From: Chondrinema litorale
GTDB lineage: Bacteria; Bacteroidota; Bacteroidia; Cytophagales; Flammeovirgaceae
Direction: 5' to 3'
DNA length: 64,000 bases
NCBI RefSeq assembly: GCF_026250525.1
Contig: NZ_CP111043.1
Location: 4,167,001-4,231,000 of the forward strand
Shown here: in pieces, positions 23,985 through 32,255 of the stretch
Position numbering within the stretch: the stretch's first letter is position 1
Layout of the letters: every line of letters starts with the position of its first letter
Translations under genes and position numbers: made by a program
Notes under the pieces: generated by a model
The model's input: the letters and a program-made list of their open reading frames with translations, nothing else
The model's database searches: none
What the model was told of the DNA's origin: nothing

Positions 23985-25412
23985 TTATTCCTCGCTTTTA
24001 GTTTCTTCAACTTCAGTTGCCTGAGCTTCAGAAACCTCAACTTGAGGTTGTTCATTTGGCATCATACTATTTCTTTCTTCCTCGATCATCTCCTTAAGTT
24101 GTTTTTCATCTAAAACAACCTCTTCAAGATTGATATTTGATTTTATATTTTCAAATAACTTTTTCTGGAAAACTTTATCGTAGGTTTGCTCCATGTTTTT
24201 GCCATCCTCCATTTTCAGGTAGTTTTCAGCAAATGAGTCGAGCATGCTATCGTCTAAAGGAATGTTGTAGCCCATGAATTGCTGTTTTACGATATTTCCA
24301 GCTTCTTTCTTCACTTCGTCCATCTCCACTTTAATATCGTTTTTCTTCGCAATTAAATCACCGATTACTCTCCATTTAACGGCATCTACGAATATAGGAA
24401 GGTTTTTATCAAGTTCTTCTTGAGATAATTCACTTCCCTGACTGTTGATTTTGTAAATTTTCTCAACGAATTCTTTGTTTACATCAAAGTCGTATTTCTC
24501 CAAAATCACTTTTTTAATATTCTTTTCAGAATAGTATTCTGCGTTTGGATTGTTGTTTTCGTTGAGGATAGATTTAATTTTTGCTTTAAAAGCATCTAAA
24601 TCTTTAATCTCTTCTGCTTCATTCTCACCAAGAATCTTTTTGAAAAACTCTTCGTTAAATTCAGCTTCAGATTCTCTTGAGATTTCAATTACTTTAAATT
24701 CAAACTCTCCGTTAAGTTCAGCAGCTTCTTCTTCGTTTTGTAAACCAAAAAGAATTTTTATTTGCTTATCTTCTGGAATAGCAGTTCTTAAATCGAAAGT
24801 GATAGTTTCGTCTTTCTTTTTACCAATAAAAGTTGCTCTAGCGCTCTCTTCAACTTGGTTTAAAGGAAGAACTGATTCTTTTTCGAATTCACCACTTGTA
24901 AAAACACCTTTAATAAAGTCACCTTCACCAATCTCCTCTACATTTTCAGTATTAGGATAGTTTTTCTTTAAGTTGTTAAGGGTGTTTTCTACTTCTTCAT
25001 CAGAAACCTCTGCTTTATAAACAGTAGCTTGAACTGTATCGTCAAGAACTACATCAAGCTCAGGGCTGATAAAAAGTTCGAATTCTAAATGATGATTGTC
25101 TTCATTTAAAGATTCTTCTGCGATAGGCTCGCTTTTTAATAATGGAGAGAAAACTACTGGTAAGTTTTCGTCTTCAATATATTTACTTATAGAAGAGTTA
25201 ATAGTGTCATTGATCGTTTCAAACTTTACTTGCTTACCATACATTTTGTTGATAAGACCTGCTGGAACTTTTCCAGGTCTGAAACCTTTTATAACCGCTT
25301 TCCTGCTATAGTCCTTAATCTTCTTTTTTACTTCTGGCATGTAGTCATCAGCAACAAGATCAAGTTTAATGATCCCATAAGCATTCTCGTGTTTATCCAG
25401 TGTAATTTCCAA
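23985..25412 (-). CDS. tig: Trigger factor
   Basis: 475 residues if initiated at TTG 25412, which places LEITLDKHENAYGIIKL at the N-terminus as in Bacteroidota homologues. No in-frame ATG exists upstream, and a frame opened further up (25466) would run into the tRNA terminator hairpin. The ribosome-binding signature GFRPGKVP is at about residues 44-51, a PPIase-like middle domain follows (EGDFIKGVFTSGEFE), then the helical chaperone C-terminus. The tail is acidic. It is the ribosome-associated chaperone for nascent chains. Transcription stops at a hairpin 18 bp after the gene. Confidence 0.93.
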   Translation of the reverse strand: MEITLDKHENAYGIIKLDLVADDYMPEVKKKIKDYSRKAVIKGFRPGKVPAGLINKMYGKQVKFETINDTINSSISKYIEDENLPVVFSPLLKSEPIAEESLNEDNHHLEFELFISPELDVVLDDTVQATVYKAEVSDEEVENTLNNLKKNYPNTENVEEIGEGDFIKGVFTSGEFEKESVLPLNQVEESARATFIGKKKDETITFDLRTAIPEDKQIKILFGLQNEEEAAELNGEFEFKVIEISRESEAEFNEEFFKKILGENEAEEIKDLDAFKAKIKSILNENNNPNAEYYSEKNIKKVILEKYDFDVNKEFVEKIYKINSQGSELSQEELDKNLPIFVDAVKWRVIGDLIAKKNDIKVEMDEVKKEAGNIVKQQFMGYNIPLDDSMLDSFAENYLKMEDGKNMEQTYDKVFQKKLFENIKSNINLEEVVLDEKQLKEMIEEERNSMMPNEQPQVEVSEAQATEVEETKSEE

Positions 25413-25452
25413 GGTATGCGAATTTAAAGATGTTGTTTCTAAATAATGTGAT

Positions 25453-25492
25453 AAAAAAAACCTCAACTTATATTAGCTAAGTTGAGTTTTTT
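25453..25492. terminator. Bidirectional terminator between tRNA-Leu and tig
   Basis: CTCAACTTA (25462-25470) pairs with TAAGTTGAG (25478-25486), with A8 on one side and T6 on the other. On the minus strand it closes the tRNA transcript before tig. Confidence 0.85.
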
Positions 25493-25494
25493 AG

Positions 25495-25576
25495 TGCGGA
25501 TGGAGGGACTCGAACCCCCATGCCGTGAGGCGCTAGATCCTAAGTCTAGTGCGTCTACCAATTTCGCCACATCCGC
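25495..25576 (-). tRNA. tRNA-Leu (UAG)
   Basis: 82-nt cloverleaf on the minus strand starting GCGGATG at 25576. The D arm contains GGTAGACGC, the anticodon stem-loop is CTAGA-CTTAGGA-TCTAG with anticodon TAG, the long variable arm is GCCTCACGGC, and the T-arm is GGGGGTTCGAGTCCC. The acceptor stem closes with CATCCGC and discriminator A. CCA is not encoded. The long variable arm and anticodon agree on leucine (CUA/CUN). Confidence 0.97.
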
Positions 25577-25593
25577 GTTGTAAATTTGAGATG

Positions 25594-25623
25594 CAAAGCT
25601 AATAACTAATTTTAAAAAGTCAA
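25594..25623 (-). promoter_or_regulatory. Promoter of tRNA-Leu (Bacteroidota type)
   Basis: On the minus strand, TTG (25623-25621), 19 bases, then TAGCTTTG (25601-25594). This fits the Bacteroidota consensus of a TTG -33 element with 19-bp spacing to TAnnTTTG. The -7 box ends 17 bp before the mature tRNA 5' end. Confidence 0.7.
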
Positions 25624-25820
25624 GTATCCCACATAAAGAATTTCATTTTTTTTAAACTTTTTTTTTTAGGCTTTTTTTTATGCCTTTACTGACTTATTAT
25701 TAAATCGTTTAAATATCAATAATGATGTGTTAATTCCTTTAGTTATATCATAGCTTATCTGTAAATAAATATATAATTTTATATTAACCAGTTTACAGGA
25801 AATATAATAATCAGCTCCTT

Positions 25821-28058
25821 ATGAATGTAATGGAAATAGACGAGGTAAAAGAGAAAGAACAGATTCTGTCGCTTTATAGAAGGTTGTTGAGAAAAGCTAA
25901 ACCTTTTCTTAAAGATGATGATGCTAAGCAGATAAAGAAGGCATTCAGGTTTGCTGAAGATGCACATAAAGAAATGCGCAGAAAATCTGGTGAGCCATAT
26001 ATATATCATCCTATCGAAGTAGCTTTAATTACTGTAGAAGAGATGGGCTTGGGAACTACTGCCATTATCGCGGCGCTGCTTCATGATGTAGTTGAAGATA
26101 CTGGTTACGAAATTAGTGATATAGAAGAACGCTTCGGAACCAAGATTGCAAAAATTGTAGATGGCCTTACTAAGATTTCTACTAAGGCTACTAAGGGTAA
26201 ATCTATTCAGGCAGAAAACTTTCAGCGATTGTTAGTTACAATATCTGAAGATGTAAGGGTAGTGTTAATTAAAATTGCTGACAGGTTACACAACATGCGC
26301 ACGTTAGAAAGCATGCCTGATCACAAGCAGATGAAAATTAAGTCGGAGACTGAATATATTTATGCTCCTTTGGCACATAGACTTGGTTTATATACTATTA
26401 AATCTGAGTTGGAAGACCTTTGTCTTAAGTTTTCTGATACGGTAGCTTACAATGATATTGTAAAAAAGATTGAAGAAACCAAGGCTGCTCGTTATCGCTT
26501 CACCAAGAGGTTTATAAAACCAATCGAAATCAGTCTCAAGAAACAAGGCTTTAATTTTAAGATTAAAACCCGTATAAAGTCTATTTACTCGATATATAAA
26601 AAGATGCGTAAGCAAAATATCGAGTTTGAGCAAGTATTCGATCTTTTTGCAATTAGAATTATTGTTACGACTAAACCTGCCGAAGAGAAATCTGCTTGTT
26701 GGAAAATATATTCAGCAGTTACAGATTTTTATACGCCAAATGTAAATAGACTTAGAGATTGGATTAGCACTCCAAAGTCTAATGGTTACGAATCTTTACA
26801 TACCACTGTAATGAGTAATACAGGGCAGTGGGTAGAAGTACAGATTCGTACCGAAAGAATGGATGATATTGCGGAGAAGGGTTATGCTGCTCACTGGAAA
26901 TACAAACAGCAGAAACTTACATCTAAGCAAAAAAATGAAAGAGGTATTGACCTTTGGTTGCAAGAGGTTCGTGAAATGCTCGAAACAACCAAGTCAGAAG
27001 GAGTTGATTTTGTTCAAGACTTTAGGTCAAATCTATTTATAAAAGAGGTTTTTGCTTTTACGCCTAAGGGAGATATGAAAATCTATCCGAAAGGTGCAAC
27101 TATTCTCGATTTTGCATTTGATATTCACTCAGAAGTTGGAGCCAAATGTATGGCAGCTAAAGCCAATGGTAAGCTGGTTCCTTTTAATTATGAGTTGCAA
27201 AATGGCGATCAGATAGAAATTTTAACTTCTAACAAATATAAAGCAAACGAAGGGTGGTTGAGCTTTGTGAAGACATCTAAAGCACGATCAAAAATAAAAG
27301 AATATTTAAGAGAAGATAAAAAGCAATTTGCGAAAGAGGGTAAAGAAATAGTAAGAAGAAAGCTTAAACATCTAAAGTTAGATTATAGTGAAGAGACTTT
27401 GAGAAACCTCTGCGAACACTTTAATCAAAAAACAGAAAGCGAGCTTTTCTATAAAATAGGCAAAGGATTAATTGAGCATAATGAAATTAAAGGTTTTGTA
27501 AATAAAAAACCTGTAGAGAAACCAATTACTCAGTTAATATCTGAAAGTGATGAGCTACTAAATAGCGATGAGCGCGATGTAAAAAAGATTAAAGATGAAG
27601 AAATTGTAGTTGGAGATTTATCTAGTCTTGATTACAGTTTAGCCACTTGTTGTAGTCCTATTCCAGGTGATGATATTTTCGGATTCGTAACAGTAAGCAA
27701 AGGAATAAAAGTACATAGAAAGTCTTGTCCAAATGCGGTTACCATGATGGCGAATTTTGGATACCGTATTATTCGTGCAAGGTGGATGTCTGACAAGCCA
27801 GATAAAGAAAAAGAGTTTGATGTATCAATTAATCTGGAAGGAATGGATAGAGTAGGCTTGGTGAATGAGGTTACTAGTGTAATTTCTAACCAGATGCAGG
27901 TGAATATAAAATCGATTACTATAGGTACAAGAAATAATATTTTCAATGGTAAACTCGACTTATTTGTGCATAATAAAGATGAGTTTGAAAAGCTCCTTAA
28001 AAAGCTTGAAAAAATTGAAGGAGTAGTAAAAGTTACAAGAATTGAAGAGACTGTTTAA
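25821..28058 (+). CDS. RelA/SpoT-family (p)ppGpp synthetase/hydrolase
   Basis: 745 residues with the full RSH layout. An HD hydrolase domain is near 40-195, with the intact motif HDVVEDT. A synthetase domain is near 240-355 (RIKSIYSIYKKMRKQ, DLFAIRIIV, GYESLHTTVM). Then come TGS (about 395-460, EVFAFTPKGDMKIYPKGA), a helical/CC zinc-finger region (CCSPIPGDD) and a C-terminal ACT domain (about 665-743). Both hydrolase and synthetase residues look intact, so it is probably the bifunctional regulator of the stringent response. The gene ends in a terminator shared with the convergent gldB. Confidence 0.96.
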   Translation: MNVMEIDEVKEKEQILSLYRRLLRKAKPFLKDDDAKQIKKAFRFAEDAHKEMRRKSGEPYIYHPIEVALITVEEMGLGTTAIIAALLHDVVEDTGYEISDIEERFGTKIAKIVDGLTKISTKATKGKSIQAENFQRLLVTISEDVRVVLIKIADRLHNMRTLESMPDHKQMKIKSETEYIYAPLAHRLGLYTIKSELEDLCLKFSDTVAYNDIVKKIEETKAARYRFTKRFIKPIEISLKKQGFNFKIKTRIKSIYSIYKKMRKQNIEFEQVFDLFAIRIIVTTKPAEEKSACWKIYSAVTDFYTPNVNRLRDWISTPKSNGYESLHTTVMSNTGQWVEVQIRTERMDDIAEKGYAAHWKYKQQKLTSKQKNERGIDLWLQEVREMLETTKSEGVDFVQDFRSNLFIKEVFAFTPKGDMKIYPKGATILDFAFDIHSEVGAKCMAAKANGKLVPFNYELQNGDQIEILTSNKYKANEGWLSFVKTSKARSKIKEYLREDKKQFAKEGKEIVRRKLKHLKLDYSEETLRNLCEHFNQKTESELFYKIGKGLIEHNEIKGFVNKKPVEKPITQLISESDELLNSDERDVKKIKDEEIVVGDLSSLDYSLATCCSPIPGDDIFGFVTVSKGIKVHRKSCPNAVTMMANFGYRIIRARWMSDKPDKEKEFDVSINLEGMDRVGLVNEVTSVISNQMQVNIKSITIGTRNNIFNGKLDLFVHNKDEFEKLLKKLEKIEGVVKVTRIEETV

Positions 28059-28077
28059 ACAGTCTCTTCTTTTTTTA
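28044..28077. terminator. Bidirectional terminator between rsh and gldB
   Basis: Perfect palindrome: GAAGAGACTGTTT (28044-28056) with AAACAGTCTCTTC (28057-28069), followed by T7. It contains the stop codon of the rsh gene. Confidence 0.85.
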
Positions 28078-28079
28078 TC

Positions 28080-29138
28080 TTAAGGAGTACCACCTTTTAC
28101 AGGTTTATATTTAGACTTTTGAAAAATCATTTGAGCATCATTCATATCCATTAAATCTTTAAGCGATAAATCTGGGTGCTCATGCATATATTTTTTTACA
28201 ATTTCCCAGCCTAGCCATCTGCCAACTCTTCCCGGACATTTATCAGATATTTCTGGTACTATTGGTCTTTCGCCCACATATCTCGATTTAATATTTTCTG
28301 CTTTCTCATAAAACAGATTATCTTCTATAAATCTCGCCCAGATTTTATCCTGAAAATTATTACACAAACCTAATTCTCTACTTGAGTAGCCAGTAATAAT
28401 TGTATCTGCTGTATAAGGCATTACTTTATTTACAAACTCATAAGACTTACCATAAAAAACCATGTCGGCAATGAGTGTTTCGTCTTGGTTGTTGTAATTG
28501 TTGTAAACAGATGAAATGAACATCATTGTACTAGGTACAATATATTCTGGAGCATATCTTCCAAGAATGTAAAGTGGTGTTTCTGGTGGGCGATAAGTGG
28601 CTGTTTCGCCAGTAAAATAATCTAATCCAATTACGATAAATCCTTCACTAAGAAAAATATCTTGTCCAAAACCAAAAGAACCAAAACCAGAAATATTTGT
28701 GTAAACTTTTGGAGGCTTAAATCCAGGGTAATAGTATTTTAAAAACCTAAAAGCTTGTTCAAACTCTTTTTCAATTTTATCTACATTGGCAAAAACAGCT
28801 TCTGTATCTGCTAAAAGTGTATCGGTATGTGCATCTGTGGCAAATTTGTAAATATTATTAATCACAACTGTATCAGATGCAAATCTACCAGCTCTAAAAT
28901 ATTTTTCTGCTACATCTTTGTGCTTATTTAAAAATGTAGCTATTGCTTCTTTACTTTTAGGAGCAATTATTTCTTTTTCTATGCGGATTACCTCAATATC
29001 AACTTCTGGAACTGAAGAAATATCTGGAATTTTTTCTTCTGAACTGTCGCAGGAGATAATTGAAATTGCAATAGCGAATAATAGAATGAAGCTTTTAAAT
29101 GGATTACTCAGTCTGACCAAATTCGTCGCTTGTTTCAT
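28080..29138 (-). CDS. gldB: Gliding motility lipoprotein GldB
   Basis: 352 residues. The N-terminus contains a lipobox (AISIISC, Cys at about residue 30). The body matches GldB: VEVIRIEKEI near the mature N-terminus, KYYYPGFKPPKVYTNISGF, GLDYFTGE, then RYAPEYIVPSTM and the C-terminal CPGRVGRWLGWEIVKKYM and LKDLMD. GldB is a lipoprotein required for gliding motility in Flavobacterium and is widespread in gliding Bacteroidota. It does not lie beside gldC here. It is convergent with the rsh gene. Confidence 0.83.
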   Translation of the reverse strand: MKQATNLVRLSNPFKSFILLFAIAISIISCDSSEEKIPDISSVPEVDIEVIRIEKEIIAPKSKEAIATFLNKHKDVAEKYFRAGRFASDTVVINNIYKFATDAHTDTLLADTEAVFANVDKIEKEFEQAFRFLKYYYPGFKPPKVYTNISGFGSFGFGQDIFLSEGFIVIGLDYFTGETATYRPPETPLYILGRYAPEYIVPSTMMFISSVYNNYNNQDETLIADMVFYGKSYEFVNKVMPYTADTIITGYSSRELGLCNNFQDKIWARFIEDNLFYEKAENIKSRYVGERPIVPEISDKCPGRVGRWLGWEIVKKYMHEHPDLSLKDLMDMNDAQMIFQKSKYKPVKGGTP

Positions 29139-29206
29139 GAAGGTTAGTAAGTATAAAAAAATAGGAGAATGATTAAAAAATTAACTTTATAAAAACCTGT
29201 ATGTGA

Positions 29207-31507
29207 TTAAAGTTCACTATACCATTTTTTTACCGTTTTTTCTGCGGCTTTATTGTGAGGAGAAAAATCTCTATCATCAGAATGGCTGTTTTCAAAAGTA
29301 GTTGGCCATTTCCACCAAAATAAACCCTTACACCATTTTTCATTTTTTAAACAGTCAAATACCACATCGTAGCATTTTTGTTGAGCCATTTCACTGGCTT
29401 GCTGTTCTCCGGGATAATCGTGTGGTTGTACCCAAGGAGATTCTATGCTTCTGAAACCTATTTCTGTAAGCAAGATAGGTTTGTCGAATTTATCAGAAAC
29501 TGTTTTTAGTTTTTTAAGATTTTGTTTGAAACCTTTAATAAGTTCTTTTTCATCGGGTTCGGTAGATTTACTCAAAGGATAATAGCAAGAAATACCGATG
29601 TAATCGAATGCATCCCAGAATTTTACTTTTTCAAATTCCTCGCCCCAATTGGCAGAATAAGTGAGTTTTCCTGAGTATATTTTTCTGATTTCGCTTATCA
29701 TTGCCTCCCACTTTTTAGGATGTTTTAGAGTGGTTTTAGAAAGTTCTACGCCCAAACAGAGTGCATCAGCATGATACATTTCTGCAATAAGTGCATAATG
29801 TCTTATCCACTGATAATAATAGTCGAAGAATAAATCCCAATCAGCGTTGCTTTTTAGCTCAATTTCTCCCGGCCAGCTATTTCTGCCCACCCATATCTGC
29901 GGTTTTAGTAGAACTTTTAAGCCCTTTTGCTTTGCCTGATAGATTGTATGAAATACAGATTCATCAGTCTCTCCACCACCATTATGTGGAATCCTGAATG
30001 GCTCTGGTTGATTCGGGTTCCTCATAAATGAATAGGGGATAACTGCAATGCTGTTGCTGTTAAGCGATTTTAATTTTTCTAAAGAAAGAGCAGCATGTTC
30101 AGAAAGGTATCCATTATATATGCGGTAGCCTTCGTGCGTGAAATTAAAGCCTTTCCAGTAAAAGTCTTCTGATAAAGATTTTGTTTTTGCTTGCGAACTT
30201 AGGTTTGATGTAAGCTTCTTTTTATAATCTTCCCAATCTTTACTCAATTTATCAATATCACTTTCACTAATTCCATTTTTGTAAATTTGAGTAAAACGTT
30301 CTTTGCCATAATTATCAATTACAAAAGAAACAAAAGCAGCTCCAACACATTTTTTAATTAATTCTGAATTCTGCTGAAAGACAGAGTTATTTAAAAGATT
30401 TTGTATAGTAAAATCATTCTTAGTTTTAATCAGCTTCTCAAACCAATACAGATAACCTTTTTGCTTCCAATTATCAGCAAAATAAATAGGTAAACCGGTT
30501 TCAATAATAGATAAATTAGTATTGCCTAAAGATTTTTTAGCTAATAAATTAACTTCTGGATGTTCTTTGTATCCCTCTAAGTCTTGACTGATTGTAGCAA
30601 ATACTTTAGCATTTTTGAAATTAATATGAGCAGGTAAAGTGTTGCCTGTCATCATGCCTTTTTGCTCTCCATTTTCGAAAAACTCATAATGTATTTTGAG
30701 TGTAGTGGGCAATTCGAATAATGAATCGAATGTGGAAGCAGCCTTCTTTACTTCTTTAATTATTTCTGTGAGTTGTTTATTTGAATTTTCATTTAGGTTA
30801 GAATAAAAAGTAAAGTTTTCGTCTTGCTGGATAGTCTTAGCTTTGTTTGGGTATTCAAAACTATTTTTGTCATCTACTTTCCAGATAATTTTGCTATTTG
30901 GATTCCTTTCGTCGAAATCGCCCATTGCAATTCTTTTTCCCTCTTTAAAAATCTCATATCCCCATCTTCCGAACAATAATTCTTTGTCATCCTCAGCAAA
31001 CATATTAATGAGCACATCTGCATTATTAGCTGTTATAATGCTCACTGGAAGATTCTTATTCAATGGGTTGGGGTAGTAAGATAAGAATAATACCGAGGAG
31101 CTATCATTATAAATCTTACCAGCAAACTCAAAACTTTGTTCTTTTAGAATTATAGGTAACTGAGGGGCAATTTTTTGCAGGCATTTAAACTTTTGATGCT
31201 CACCAATTAAAAGAATTGGATTATTTTCCAATATCTCAGCATTTACCTCTTCTTCATTTTTTATAATGTATTGTATCCTTTCAGAGCGATTATTTATCTT
31301 ATTAAGAATACTTTTGATTTTTTCTTCTTCCTCATTATTACTGCTACAGTAAATTATATAATAGCTTTTACTGCGAAATGCGGCACGTCTCAAACTTCTA
31401 CTACTTATCTCTTCTTGCTCTCGATTATCGTTTGGGCCTTGAGACTGACAAGACTCCTGAATCATTAGGCATAATAAAAATATAATATGGTAAAGTAGTT
31501 TTTTCAT
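29207..31507 (-). CDS. Lipoprotein with GH113-like (beta-mannanase-type) C-terminal domain
   Basis: 766 residues. A lipobox (LLCLMIQESC, Cys20) suggests an outer-membrane lipoprotein. The C-terminal half (about 440-766) is a TIM-barrel glycoside hydrolase of the GH113 type: KGFNFTHEGYR, SIAVIPYSF, KPQIWVGRNSWPGEIE, LGVELS with candidate acid/base Glu588, YIGISCYYPLS, and LTEIGFRS with candidate nucleophile Glu682, then FWWKWPT. The N-terminal half has no domain I can name; a segment near 385-415 (VIDNYGKERFTQIYKNG) resembles the C-terminal helices of gluzincin peptidase-like domains, but no HExxH is present. Five bases separate it from the gene upstream, so they are co-transcribed. Confidence 0.75.
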   Translation of the reverse strand: MKKLLYHIIFLLCLMIQESCQSQGPNDNREQEEISSRSLRRAAFRSKSYYIIYCSSNNEEEEKIKSILNKINNRSERIQYIIKNEEEVNAEILENNPILLIGEHQKFKCLQKIAPQLPIILKEQSFEFAGKIYNDSSSVLFLSYYPNPLNKNLPVSIITANNADVLINMFAEDDKELLFGRWGYEIFKEGKRIAMGDFDERNPNSKIIWKVDDKNSFEYPNKAKTIQQDENFTFYSNLNENSNKQLTEIIKEVKKAASTFDSLFELPTTLKIHYEFFENGEQKGMMTGNTLPAHINFKNAKVFATISQDLEGYKEHPEVNLLAKKSLGNTNLSIIETGLPIYFADNWKQKGYLYWFEKLIKTKNDFTIQNLLNNSVFQQNSELIKKCVGAAFVSFVIDNYGKERFTQIYKNGISESDIDKLSKDWEDYKKKLTSNLSSQAKTKSLSEDFYWKGFNFTHEGYRIYNGYLSEHAALSLEKLKSLNSNSIAVIPYSFMRNPNQPEPFRIPHNGGGETDESVFHTIYQAKQKGLKVLLKPQIWVGRNSWPGEIELKSNADWDLFFDYYYQWIRHYALIAEMYHADALCLGVELSKTTLKHPKKWEAMISEIRKIYSGKLTYSANWGEEFEKVKFWDAFDYIGISCYYPLSKSTEPDEKELIKGFKQNLKKLKTVSDKFDKPILLTEIGFRSIESPWVQPHDYPGEQQASEMAQQKCYDVVFDCLKNEKWCKGLFWWKWPTTFENSHSDDRDFSPHNKAAEKTVKKWYSEL

Positions 31508-31512
31508 TTAGA

Positions 31513-31962
31513 TCAGCAATAGGCAGGTAAATTATCTAGCATTTGAAAGCTATTTGTTTCAAAATTGATTTTACAGAAATAATGTTCCATTCCGTTAGTA
31601 ACTGCAAGAAAAGGCGCTTTTATTATTCTGTTATAATTAGCTACTTGTTCAAAAACTTTTTGTGTAATTGGCACATCAGGAGATTTACATTCAACTAATA
31701 AATAAGGTGTGCCTTCACGGCTAAATGCAAGAATATCACTACGTTTAGCCATAGTGTTATACTTATGGCCACGTTCAATTTTAAGTAAGCTTTTTGGATA
31801 TCCACTGGTAAGCATATAGTGAATAAAGTGTTGCCTAACCCATTCTTCTGGTTCTAGAATGATATATTTCTTCCTAATTACATCTAAGATGTAAGGTCTT
31901 CCATTTTCTTGTTTAATTTTATAATCAAAAGAAGGGAGGTTTAATGTTAGTTTGTTACTCAT
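31513..31962 (-). CDS. HsdR-N-like PD-(D/E)XK nuclease-fold protein
   Basis: 149 residues from the ATG at 31962 (MSNKLTLNLPSFDYKIK). The ATG at 31983 would add seven residues and is less consistent with the family. It matches the type I restriction enzyme R N-terminal domain family (HSDR_N_2): an early YILDVIRKKYIILEPEEWVRQH, then KRSDILAF with the metal-binding Asp, and PYLLVECKSPDV with the E-x-K pair. Stand-alone members are common in Bacteroidota and are not tied to restriction systems. No methylase or specificity gene is near. It precedes the GH113-like lipoprotein gene by five bases. Confidence 0.85.
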   Translation of the reverse strand: MSNKLTLNLPSFDYKIKQENGRPYILDVIRKKYIILEPEEWVRQHFIHYMLTSGYPKSLLKIERGHKYNTMAKRSDILAFSREGTPYLLVECKSPDVPITQKVFEQVANYNRIIKAPFLAVTNGMEHYFCKINFETNSFQMLDNLPAYC

Positions 31963-32255
31963 ATAAGTTGTTATTTTTAACAAAATTAGCGCTTATCTGT
32001 AACAGCTTATGCAACGATCTAATAAATTTACCGTAATAATTGATTGTTTACTAGTTAAACATGTTACTTTTTAAGCACAAGGTTAATCAATTCAAAACTC
32101 CAAACTATTTTTATCAAATTATAAATAGGTAATAATCAATCTAAAAATTCATAAAAGTTTTAGATTCAGACTATCGAATTATAATGTAATATTCTTTTAT
32201 AAGATGTTAATTTAAATTTTATAAAGCATCTTATGCAAAATGTAGAAGAAGATAT

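Noticed and set aside
25495..25576. tRNA-Leu as a mobile-element attachment site
   Set aside because: No integrase, no duplicated tRNA 3' end and no foreign composition were seen on either side; the neighbours are core genes.
31513..31962. A restriction-modification system
   Set aside because: Only an HsdR-N-type domain is present; there is no helicase, methylase or specificity gene nearby.
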